A DNA stretch of 8,709 nt from Planctomycetaceae bacterium. GTDB taxonomy: Bacteria > Planctomycetota > Planctomycetia > Planctomycetales > Planctomycetaceae. Made by a program: the position numbers and the translations under genes. Positions 1 through 6,227 of this stretch are shown one piece after another. The DNA is taken from the NCBI GenBank assembly GCA_003503535.1, contig DOCI01000244.1, positions 1 through 8,709 of the forward strand, read 5' to 3'. A model generated the notes under the pieces. It made no database searches. It was not told the origin of the DNA and worked only from the letters and a program-made list of their open reading frames with translations. Position 1 is the stretch's first letter, and every line of letters starts with the position of its first letter.

Positions 1-484
1 CTTTTTTTCATGAGAGTTTAGAGTTCCCTTTGAATTTGATCCTGGAAATAATTTCCAATTTCACCACATTGTTTCATAGAATATAACCCAGTGATTACCT
101 TGGTAACCTGGGGGGCTTCCAGTGGCTTTCAAACTGGGGTGTAAACGCGCTCTTTCTTATTAGAATCCGTATTATTAACGAGTTCCCGACAAGGGGGACA
201 AGAAAGATCTTTCGGCTCCGAAAAACTCGTCACCTGATTCAGACGAATTCCGGGCTACAAGCTAACTTCTCATTCCCTTTCTCAATTAGGAACTGGCTTT
301 TTTCTCAGGAATCCTAGTCAAACGGGATATTGGCAGGGCCGGGTTTAGTCTTCTTTTTTTAGAAACAGGTCGATTCCCATTTGCAAATGCGATCACTCTG
401 GTTGCGATTCAATTCGAGTCGCTTTTTACTGGCAGTGTGTCGGGCTTACTCGAGTTGCTACTCAATATTCTCGCCCGAGGCTTC

Positions 485-508
485 AACGGTTTCTCGGAAC
501 CGTTTTTT
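485..508 (+). terminator. Rho-independent terminator, plus strand
   Basis: A perfect 7-bp stem, AACGGTT at 485-491 and AACCGTT at 498-504, closes a 6-base loop (TCTCGG) and is followed by an uninterrupted T run ending at 508. The T run is only on the plus-strand 3' side, so it would stop transcription coming from the left. No plus-strand gene is visible in bases 1-484, so the transcript would be a gene tail from outside the window or a short non-coding RNA. Confidence 0.6.
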
Positions 509-597
509 GAATTATGTCTCTCTGTCTTGAATGAGGATCAAGGGACGCTTCTCTCGATCGCGACACGAGTTTGCGAATTCAAAATCACTATCACATA

Positions 598-624
598 CAG
601 ATCGCGCATTCCCTTTGCGATCTG
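598..624. repeat. Perfect 8-bp inverted repeat
   Basis: CAGATCGC at 598-605 and its exact reverse complement GCGATCTG at 617-624 flank an 11-base spacer. There is no T run on either side, so it is not a classical intrinsic terminator. It could be a processing or stability hairpin at the 3' end of either converging transcript, or a protein-binding site. Its role is unknown. Confidence 0.4.
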
Positions 625-675
625 CGATTTGACTGAAAAGAAGTCGCTGGCCCACAGCGTTTCCCCATGTCGGTG

Positions 676-733
676 AAAAACGCTGTCCATGAATCGGAAG
701 ATCGTGATCTGTCATACTTCTCAGAGCGTTTTT
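676..733 (-). terminator. Putative terminator of the sulfatase/glycosidase operon
   Basis: AAAAACGCT at 676-684 and AGCGTTTTT at 725-733 are perfect 9-bp inverted repeats about 20 bases past the stop codon of the glycosidase-like gene. Read on the minus strand, the downstream arm ends in a T run, and the upstream arm starts with A's, so the element could act in both directions. The 40-base loop is long for an intrinsic terminator but contains its own short stem (AGATC, GATCT). A small 5-bp inverted repeat, CGGGA at 740-744 and TCCCG at 747-751, lies between it and the stop codon. Confidence 0.45.
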
Positions 734-753
734 TGGCAGCGGGATTTCCCGGG

Positions 754-2244
754 TCAGTTAAATGAGAGTGACACTCGGTCGACCATCGGCTTAGACTTAT
801 TCCTGGTCGTATCTGTCATCCGCATTTCGAATCCAAATCCATAGCCGGATGATAGCTTGGTCAGATCGAGTTTCGCAGGAGTTTTGTCCACATGTTTAGA
901 CAAACCTTGGCTGTAGTCATAGGTTTCTTTGACTTCCATCCAGTCGGTCCACTCATCGAGTTTCCCATCGTTGTTCGTGTCGACACCTACTCGTGTTTCG
1001 ACTTTCTCAACCCAAGGACCGGGACTCGTATAATCTGTACTCTGCTGAGTAAATAAATAGAACTTTCCTTGCGCAAAACCGATGTCCGGATCTGGGTGTC
1101 CATTGCCGATCTTATCACACCAGGTGAAAGGTTTGTCGATGCTGGGACTGGTAAACCAACCAACACTCATCGTATTTCCACCCACAGGGTCGTAGTCACC
1201 AAACAGGTAGTATTGTGTACTGATACAGATCGCGGCCCAATCGCCGTAAGCCTCCTGCTCCGGTTCGTGCACGTGGTACTCTCCAATGTTGGTATCCCAG
1301 TCTGGATGTTGCAGCCAGTGTGGATGTTTGTAAGTGGCAATCTTGCCGGTATCTTTGGTTCGATTATCCACGGCGGGATCCAGGAACTTCCAATCCTTAA
1401 TTCCATCATCGCTGACGGCGTGTCCGGCCAAGGGTGAGTCCCATGATCGTTTGCTGGCATTGATTGGGCTCCAGTCCTCGTAGATCACATGAAAGCGACC
1501 CTGCTTGTCCCGAATGAATCCAGCGTCGGAACCATGTGACGGATCCTTGACCGCGATTCCCATATTCTTGCCCGGCTTTCCATCGGTCAGGTCCTCATCG
1601 ATGTATACGTGTGGATCCTGATCGTTGGGGTAGTCATAATAGATATAGATTTTGCCGTCTTTGTATTCGGCGCTAGTCACCCAACGGGAGAAGCCTTCGG
1701 TCACTGACCCGTGATGAACCCAGTTGATCATGTCCCGACTTTGCCAAGCGTGATAACCCCCGAGGCCCTTCTTCAACCCACCCGGTGCGTCGAACTGCCC
1801 CGGCCACGGCGTCGTTTGCAACTTCACATCGAAGCCATCGAGTGTCGCTGGTTCAGATTTAAACGCCTTGTTACGCTTGCCTCCATAACGACCGAATACC
1901 CAGTAGTTGTTTGAGCCGATGACAAGAAAGACAGGTGCGTCTGCGAGATTCTGAGGACCAAGGTTGTCAACTGGATTCCAGTTCTGCCAAACAGGCGACT
2001 GTTCAAAGACGATCGACTTCGCCTGGCGTTTTTGATCAAAACGCTGGACTTTACTCATGAATACTGCAACTTTGTCGTTCGGAACCACCAAGCCGTCTTT
2101 GATTTCGAGATGGGATTGCTCGGACATTGCCGCAGTCCAATCGTCCTGTGAATCAATCACCCAGTTTTCCTCGGCCCAGGCTGAAGTTGTAAGGACCAGT
2201 GCAAGTAAGGCAAGTGCGCAAGGTGTTGTTTTCTTCTGTTTCAT
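754..2244 (-). CDS. Secreted GH43-like five-bladed beta-propeller protein
   Basis: The 496-residue product is predicted to be exported: residues 1-24 form a Sec signal peptide (basic MKQKK, hydrophobic core, A-W-A cleavage site). Aromatic and Asp-rich blade-like segments recur at about 164-179, 191-208, 240-259, 343-375 and 384-404, the pattern of GH43/GH117-type glycosidase propellers. I cannot assign the catalytic acid/base residues, so hydrolase activity and substrate are inferred. A calcium-loop-like stretch, D422-T-N-N-D-G-K-L-D, resembles dockerin/EF-hand loops but has Thr where an EF-hand has Glu at position 12. The C-terminal part (about 433-496) looks like a small beta-rich extension. 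AGGA lies 8 bases before the ATG and supports this start. The gene follows the sulfatase by 33 bases on the same strand, which suggests joint use on a sulfated glycan. It could also be a non-catalytic glycan-binding propeller. Confidence 0.8.
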   Translation of the reverse strand: MKQKKTTPCALALLALVLTTSAWAEENWVIDSQDDWTAAMSEQSHLEIKDGLVVPNDKVAVFMSKVQRFDQKRQAKSIVFEQSPVWQNWNPVDNLGPQNLADAPVFLVIGSNNYWVFGRYGGKRNKAFKSEPATLDGFDVKLQTTPWPGQFDAPGGLKKGLGGYHAWQSRDMINWVHHGSVTEGFSRWVTSAEYKDGKIYIYYDYPNDQDPHVYIDEDLTDGKPGKNMGIAVKDPSHGSDAGFIRDKQGRFHVIYEDWSPINASKRSWDSPLAGHAVSDDGIKDWKFLDPAVDNRTKDTGKIATYKHPHWLQHPDWDTNIGEYHVHEPEQEAYGDWAAICISTQYYLFGDYDPVGGNTMSVGWFTSPSIDKPFTWCDKIGNGHPDPDIGFAQGKFYLFTQQSTDYTSPGPWVEKVETRVGVDTNNDGKLDEWTDWMEVKETYDYSQGLSKHVDKTPAKLDLTKLSSGYGFGFEMRMTDTTRNKSKPMVDRVSLSFN

Positions 2245-2277
2245 GTCGAAATCCTGTCTGTATTCTTAGTCTTGAAC

Positions 2278-3831
2278 TTAATCGCGAGTAGGCATTTTGA
2301 CACCAGCAGGCAGGTACTTTACTTCTCGATCATTCTTCACTTTTTCACCCGGAGTGCAGCGACCGTTTTGCACCTGCTCATCTAACAGTAATAATAACTC
2401 TTTGACCTTCGCTGGATGATCGTTTACGAGATTCACCATCTCTGCCTGGTCATCTGAGAGGTTATACAACTGCATGGGCGGCAAGCCTTTCTTCTTCGCA
2501 TCGCCTTCTCGCGGAGCACTCCAACCGCCGCTTCCGCTCGACAGACATAGCTTCCATGGTCCCTGCCGGATCGCGAATGAACCGCCGATTGAATGACTTA
2601 TCAGTGTGTCTCGACCTGAGCTCTGTTCGCCCTGGAATACGGGTAGCAAGCTATAACCGTCTTCACCGCCAAGCGATTGGTTCTCTTGTCCGGTGATCGC
2701 TTCCAGCGTCGCATACACGTCGGTCAGACAGGTCATTGCTTCCGTCATTCGACCTTCGGCAATCTCACCCGGCCAGCGTACGATAAAGGGCACACGGTGC
2801 CCACCCTCGTAAATGTCCGCCTTATGTCCTCGATACTTTCCACTCGGATCGTGCCCTTTTTCTATAAGCAGAGGAAAGTTCGCTTCTGGCGAGCAGCCAT
2901 TGTCGCTGGTGAAGATCACAAGCGTATTGTCGTCCAACCCGGCTTCTTTCACCGTATAGAGCAGTTGGCCCATGAGATTGTCGAGCTGCATCACGAAGTC
3001 TGCGTAGGGATTTAAACCGCTGGCGTCTTTGTAGGGCGGCACCGGAACGATTGGTGTATGTGGGGCGGGTAGTGCCAGATACAAGAAGAATGGTTTGCCT
3101 GCCTTAGCGAGTTCAGCCTGCGATTTTACATAGTCCATTGACTTCTCAAACAGATGGGGCAGCACTTCAGGAATATTGAAATCCGAACCGATCGGTCCTT
3201 TGCGATACCACCCATAACGATCCTCTGCTTTTGTTACACCTTCCTCGCGATCTGGTGGAGCTGTGATTTGTCCGGTATCGACCCAGACATAGGGAGGCAT
3301 GTCCAATGAACCACAGTGCCCATAGTATTGGTCGAATCCGTTGATGTCAGGACCGTTCTTCACCGACTTTGTGAAGTCGATTTTCTTTCCGGTCATATGC
3401 CAATCCCAACCGAGGTGCCATTTGCCTATCATTGCGGTGTGGTATCTGGCTTTCCGCATCATGTGACCGAGCGTCGGACGATCCTCCGGGATCAGGTGTG
3501 AACTGGTTCCGCTGAGAACTCCTTTCGCAAGTCGCGATCTCCAGTTATACCTTCCTGTCAGTAACCCGTATCGCGTCGGCGTACAGACAGAACTCGGGGT
3601 GTGCGCATCAAGAAAAGTAAGCCCCTCATTCGCCATTTTTTGAAGATGTGGTGTCTTGATCTTGCAGTCTGGATTCGTTGGCGAGATATCACCAATTCCC
3701 AAATCGTCCGCCATTATTAAAATGACGTTTGGCTTCGCGGCAAAGCAACAATCGACATCCAATATTGCCAGTAGTGAGCAGGCCAAAATCGTAGAGACTA
3801 TGACTCGAGCGAAAGTCTTTGATTTGTTCAT
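2278..3831 (-). CDS. Secreted type I sulfatase (arylsulfatase A-like)
   Basis: This 517-residue enzyme hydrolyses sulfate esters, probably on a polysaccharide. The signature C83-T-P-T-R87 contains the cysteine that is converted to formylglycine by a maturase (not in the window). Other family residues are present: metal ligands D42-D43 in ILIMADDLG, K137 and H139 in G-K-W-H-L-G, H258 in A-P-H-T-P, D310-N311 in F-T-S-D-N-G, and K337 in G-H-K-A-D-I-Y-E-G-G. Residues 1-31 form a Sec signal peptide ending near C-C-F-A. The ATG at 3831 is chosen because it begins that signal peptide; the frame extends 22 codons further to a GTG at 3897, but that would bury the signal sequence. A GGA lies about 10 bases before the ATG. 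A TTGACA at 3864-3869 could be a -35 element, but no convincing -10 follows. No catalytic residue appears to be missing. The exact substrate cannot be told from sequence. It is first in a likely two-gene operon with the GH43-like gene. Confidence 0.95.
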   Translation of the reverse strand: MNKSKTFARVIVSTILACSLLAILDVDCCFAAKPNVILIMADDLGIGDISPTNPDCKIKTPHLQKMANEGLTFLDAHTPSSVCTPTRYGLLTGRYNWRSRLAKGVLSGTSSHLIPEDRPTLGHMMRKARYHTAMIGKWHLGWDWHMTGKKIDFTKSVKNGPDINGFDQYYGHCGSLDMPPYVWVDTGQITAPPDREEGVTKAEDRYGWYRKGPIGSDFNIPEVLPHLFEKSMDYVKSQAELAKAGKPFFLYLALPAPHTPIVPVPPYKDASGLNPYADFVMQLDNLMGQLLYTVKEAGLDDNTLVIFTSDNGCSPEANFPLLIEKGHDPSGKYRGHKADIYEGGHRVPFIVRWPGEIAEGRMTEAMTCLTDVYATLEAITGQENQSLGGEDGYSLLPVFQGEQSSGRDTLISHSIGGSFAIRQGPWKLCLSSGSGGWSAPREGDAKKKGLPPMQLYNLSDDQAEMVNLVNDHPAKVKELLLLLDEQVQNGRCTPGEKVKNDREVKYLPAGVKMPTRD

Positions 3832-4251
3832 TAAGTAAATTCCGTCTGTAATGGACAACGTGATGTCAAGAAGATTTAGTTTACCTACAAAAGACACGAT
3901 TTGCGACGATCATGGCTATGCCGAACTCCTCTCAAACGATTTCACATGACCTGAGAAATACGACTTGATCTCGGTCCATTTTAAAGTCAGCATCTCGAAT
4001 GTTTTCGGCACCTTGCGATATGTGAGCAGGCGGTCTCACCTGATGCAGCTGCGATAATGATTGGGTTAATCGACGAACTCGCTTACCGATCAATCAAGAT
4101 TTGCGTTCTGAAGAGAATGAACTTATTCACACCAACTATTCATGAACAATTCGCCTTGGACAGAGAGTTGATCTGCAGACATCCAGATTTCAACTTGGAT
4201 CGAAAAATTTGGCACCGTTTTTGTCCTTACCCAGGATTACTTTCCAGTCGT
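3832..4251. other. Intergenic region with a mini-ORF and a coding-like tail
   Basis: This 420-base gap lies between the beta-helix gene and the sulfatase gene. Its right end (4190-4251) continues an open frame beyond the beta-helix stop in a different phase. Its left part (3916-3993) holds a 25-codon mini-ORF related to another at 6041-6127. The middle (about 4036-4190) shows nothing recognisable. A plus-strand frame over 4057-4269 is open for 70 codons but has no recognisable domain. No intrinsic terminator for the beta-helix gene was found here. Confidence 0.5.
3916..3993 (-). CDS. Mini-ORF A, 25 codons, paired with mini-ORF B
   Basis: The frame starts at ATG (3991-3993) and ends at TAG (3916-3918), 84 bases upstream of the sulfatase start and on the same strand. 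The peptide ends with E-I-K-S-Y-F-S-G-H-V-K-S-F-E-R-S-S-A. It matches mini-ORF B (6041-6127) at 10 of 15 positions over the core without gaps. Several codon differences between the copies are synonymous (GAG/GAA, TCG/TCT, AAA/AAG), which hints at selection on the peptide. The ribosome binding site is poor: AAGGTG lies about 15 bases upstream. The frame is open back to 4035, where a TGA closes it. It may be a real small protein, a leader peptide of the sulfatase transcript, or the decayed 3' end of a larger gene. No function can be assigned. Confidence 0.35.
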   Translation of the reverse strand: MLTLKWTEIKSYFSGHVKSFERSSA

Positions 4252-5838
4252 CTACTTTTCCGTTTCTGAGGCTCTCAATGTCTCCTCGATCAAGTTATTT
4301 TCCAAAATTGCGTGTTCACCCGTAATGGAGACTCCGATTCGATCTCGCTGGCTCTCAAATCTGTTCCTGACGACGACCGGCGTGCCTACCGGTTGATCAA
4401 CCTTGATCCCAATACTACCGTAGTTTGAGATGTGGTTGTCTGTTGCAGTGACACTCGATTTAGTGGTCTGCACTGCGTGCCGCCAGCCAGAAACCGTGTT
4501 GCCGATGAATACAATATCGGAACCTGGCAACCCCCACACGGCAAACTGCGGCGGTCCACCGGCGCGAAGTGTGGGGCAATCAAAATTATTGTTTGTCACG
4601 CGAATGATTCCTTGTGTCCGGATGCCCGCAACGCCGCTGCCGCGGAATGTGTTGTCTGAGAAGTTCGCCTCGGCTCCCTGAAAGACCATCACGATCGGAG
4701 GTAGCCCTGCAGGCCGTGAGAGTTCATTCCCCGACAGCCAAACTTTCCAGCCGGAGTGTATACCGATAGCTACCTTTTCGTTGTCGAAAACACGGTTGTT
4801 GAGAACGTGTGCACTACCAGAATCCGTTTCATCAAATCCGATCCCTACTGCTTTATTCTTCGAACACTCATTACCAACAATCATCGGCCGTGCATTGTGC
4901 TGGCAACCGATACCTGCCAACGCGTTTTCGCGGCAACGATTATTGCGAAGGATTGGCTGGCACTCATCCTCGCAGCCAATGCCTGCCATATCGTTCTCAA
5001 AGCAGTCGTTGTCTTCGACGACAGGTCGTGTGTCTGCTCCGGTACGAATGCCGATTCCTGCACGCCGATTGTGAAAGCAACTGTTTCCCCTAACGATCGG
5101 CTGAGCCCCTTCGCTGATACCGATCCCGGCTCGAATGTTTTCGTAGCAGACATTCCTGATAACCAGTGGACTGGAACCATCATGGCCAATACCGGCATAA
5201 AAGTTCTGAAAGCAGACGTTCGCTTCAATGATTGCTGTGGACCCCTGCATCGAACCGATTCCACCTCCCATATTCCGATAACAATAATTCTGCACCACGA
5301 GAGGCGAGCAGCGTTTACCGTCAGTTCCCTGGATCGCGATACCAGAATATCCGATGTGGTGCACAATGTTGTGCTTGATAACACAGGTGACGCCAATCAC
5401 GCTGATCCCAGCCGTGCCGGGTTGGCCGATGTGCTCATGAGACTGTTCGTTACCTTGCGTCGCGTGATGCTTGTCCCACTCGGCATCGTCGTAGGCTCCG
5501 ACATTAGTCACGGTGAACCCATCGAGCGTAGAGCCTTCGGCCATCGCAACGCCCGGCTCTTCGCCTTCCACTCCCCTGCCGTCGATGATTGTCACCTCAG
5601 CCCGCTTTAAGCCGAGTTTGCCTTTCTGGTCGTCGCCCTCGCTACGTAGTGTCACACGGTCTTTCAGCCGAAGCCGTTCGTGGTATGTCCCCGCCTTGAC
5701 AAACACGGTATCACCTGTCTTTGCCGCGTCGATTGCTGCCTGAATTGTTTTATAGTTATCAGGAACCCGAATCTCTTTTGCTGAGACGCTCTGCGAAGAC
5801 ACCAATAAAAACACGACGATGAGGCTATGACGAATCAT
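4252..5838 (-). CDS. Secreted right-handed parallel beta-helix protein (NosD/DUF1565-like)
   Basis: The 528-residue product begins with a Sec signal peptide (residues 1-20, V-S-A cleavage site) and then the typical opening of DUF1565/pectate-lyase-fold proteins, I-R-V-P-x-x-Y-x-T-I-Q-A-A-I-D-A-A at about 23-39 and the G-D-T-V-x-V-x-x-G-x-Y segment near 42-52. Rungs of about 22-25 residues follow. Seven carry N-x-C-x-x-N followed by A-G-I-G or similar, with stacked cysteines at 186, 209, 231, 254, 279, 302 and 325. Less regular rungs continue to about residue 515. Such folds occur in polysaccharide lyases, epimerases and carbohydrate-binding surface proteins, but no catalytic set is recognisable here, so enzyme activity is unproven. 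The ATG follows AGGA by 11 bases and starts the signal peptide. The gene is flanked by gaps of 390 and 420 bases, so it may be transcribed on its own. A coding-like frame continues past the stop in another phase. Confidence 0.9.
   Translation of the reverse strand: MIRHSLIVVFLLVSSQSVSAKEIRVPDNYKTIQAAIDAAKTGDTVFVKAGTYHERLRLKDRVTLRSEGDDQKGKLGLKRAEVTIIDGRGVEGEEPGVAMAEGSTLDGFTVTNVGAYDDAEWDKHHATQGNEQSHEHIGQPGTAGISVIGVTCVIKHNIVHHIGYSGIAIQGTDGKRCSPLVVQNYCYRNMGGGIGSMQGSTAIIEANVCFQNFYAGIGHDGSSPLVIRNVCYENIRAGIGISEGAQPIVRGNSCFHNRRAGIGIRTGADTRPVVEDNDCFENDMAGIGCEDECQPILRNNRCRENALAGIGCQHNARPMIVGNECSKNKAVGIGFDETDSGSAHVLNNRVFDNEKVAIGIHSGWKVWLSGNELSRPAGLPPIVMVFQGAEANFSDNTFRGSGVAGIRTQGIIRVTNNNFDCPTLRAGGPPQFAVWGLPGSDIVFIGNTVSGWRHAVQTTKSSVTATDNHISNYGSIGIKVDQPVGTPVVVRNRFESQRDRIGVSITGEHAILENNLIEETLRASETEK
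4834..5289 (-). repeat. Tandem 22-25 residue beta-helix rung repeats
   Basis: Within the beta-helix gene, seven successive units of about 66-75 bases encode N-x-C-x-x-N-x-x-x-G-I-G (residues 184-335). Periods between the cysteines are 23, 22, 23, 25, 23 and 23 residues. This is a structural protein repeat, not a mobile or regulatory element. The regular codons also keep other frames open, which explains long spurious antisense frames over 4756-5610. Confidence 0.85.
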
Positions 5839-6040
5839 TATATTTGGTTTCCTATACGATTACTCAGATAAGGTGACATCAACGACTCTACTGAAACGTA
5901 TGCCTTTTTTTCCAGCACTATTTGAAATAATCTCGTCAGCGATCTTCATAAACAGCAACATCCTGAACGGAATACGATGTAATCAAGGATTTTTCTATTG
6001 TAGAGTAGAAGCCTTCAACCATTCAGAATCCCAGCCGATC

Positions 6041-6127
6041 TCAACGACTTCCATTCAACGCCGCCTTCCTCTCAAACGACTTCACCAATCGCCCGACATA
6101 AGACTTCACTTCAATCTCATCCATCAT
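6041..6127 (-). CDS. Mini-ORF B, 28 codons, with strong ribosome binding site
   Basis: The frame begins at ATG-ATG (6122-6127) and ends at TGA (6041-6043), 202 bases upstream of the beta-helix start and on the same strand. AGGAG at 6135-6139 lies 7 bases before the first ATG, an excellent ribosome binding site. The peptide core E-V-K-S-Y-V-G-R-L-V-K-S-F-E-R resembles mini-ORF A (3916-3993), with 10 of 15 identical residues and synonymous codon changes. The same frame is also open upstream, through 6128-6227 and into the 3' end of the adaptor gene, so the peptide may instead be the C-terminus of a longer lost gene. The peptide is rich in charged residues with no signal peptide or membrane segment. 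I do not recognise the family. Confidence 0.4.
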   Translation of the reverse strand: MMDEIEVKSYVGRLVKSFERKAALNGSR

Positions 6128-6134
6128 CAGCAGG

Positions 6135-6139
6135 CTCCT
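6135..6139 (-). promoter_or_regulatory. Shine-Dalgarno AGGAG before mini-ORF B
   Basis: Read on the minus strand, GAGAGGAG is followed by 7 bases and then ATGATG. Placement and sequence are near ideal and favour translation starting at 6127 rather than read-through from the longer upstream frame. A chance occurrence is possible because the same bases could encode F-E-R-S in a longer gene. Confidence 0.4.
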
Positions 6140-6227
6140 CTCGAACAGGCGGTAGATGATTGCCAGTCCACCATGAATCCACTCGGCTGAATATTCGGCT
6201 CCGCGTGGACGACCGGAGTGGTAACGT

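Larger units (their letters stand above)
1..753. other. Non-coding left flank with several hairpins
   Basis: No credible protein gene is visible on either strand. The short open frames here have no recognisable domains, no good ribosome binding site and overlap each other antisense. The first 150 bases are AT-rich. The stretch contains a plus-strand intrinsic terminator (485-508), a possible upstream stem (440-445 with 473-478), a perfect 8-bp inverted repeat (598-605 with 617-624) and a 9-bp inverted repeat near the end of the glycosidase-like gene (676-733). Two 12-base perfect palindromes occur, GAAAGATCTTTC at 202-213 and CATTTGCAAATG at 378-389. The likely reading is a convergent intergenic region, with the minus-strand operon ending from the right and an unseen plus-strand transcript ending from the left. 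Confidence 0.6.
5839..6227. other. Intergenic region with mini-ORF B
   Basis: This 389-base gap lies between the adaptor gene stop and the start of the beta-helix gene. The right half holds mini-ORF B (6041-6127) and an open frame that extends rightwards into the adaptor gene. The left half (5839-6040) should contain the beta-helix promoter; no clear -35/-10 pair was recognised, though a 7-base T run occurs near 5905-5911. No clear intrinsic terminator for the transporter operon was seen. Confidence 0.5.

Noticed and set aside
202..389. Two 12-base perfect palindromes, GAAAGATCTTTC and CATTTGCAAATG, as operator sites
   Set aside because: About two such palindromes are expected by chance in a window of this size, and neither lies in front of a visible gene.
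437..676. 79-codon plus-strand frame in the left flank
   Set aside because: It runs straight through the intrinsic terminator hairpin at 485-508, overlaps an antisense frame, and has no recognisable domain.
1069..1460. Overlapping plus (122-codon) and minus (97-codon) frames inside the glycosidase-like gene
   Set aside because: Both lie wholly within a well supported gene and show no protein-like motifs.
3864..3869. TTGACA as the -35 box of the sulfatase promoter
   Set aside because: No acceptable -10 hexamer is found 16-18 bases downstream, so it is only mentioned with the gene and not listed as a promoter.
3832..3897. Upstream GTG start giving a 22-residue extension to the sulfatase
   Set aside because: The ATG at 3831 directly begins a good signal peptide; the extension would displace it from the N-terminus.
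4881..5396. 171-codon minus-strand frame inside the beta-helix gene
   Set aside because: It is an out-of-phase shadow of the same repeats, without domain features.
4756..5610. 284-codon plus-strand open frame antisense to the beta-helix gene
   Set aside because: It mirrors the tandem rung repeats, whose biased codons keep stops out of the opposite strand. It has no ribosome binding site or domain pattern, and the minus-strand protein is clearly real.
6183..6202. Imperfect palindrome around GAATATTC as a terminator of the transporter operon
   Set aside because: It has weak flanking pairs and no following T run on the minus strand.
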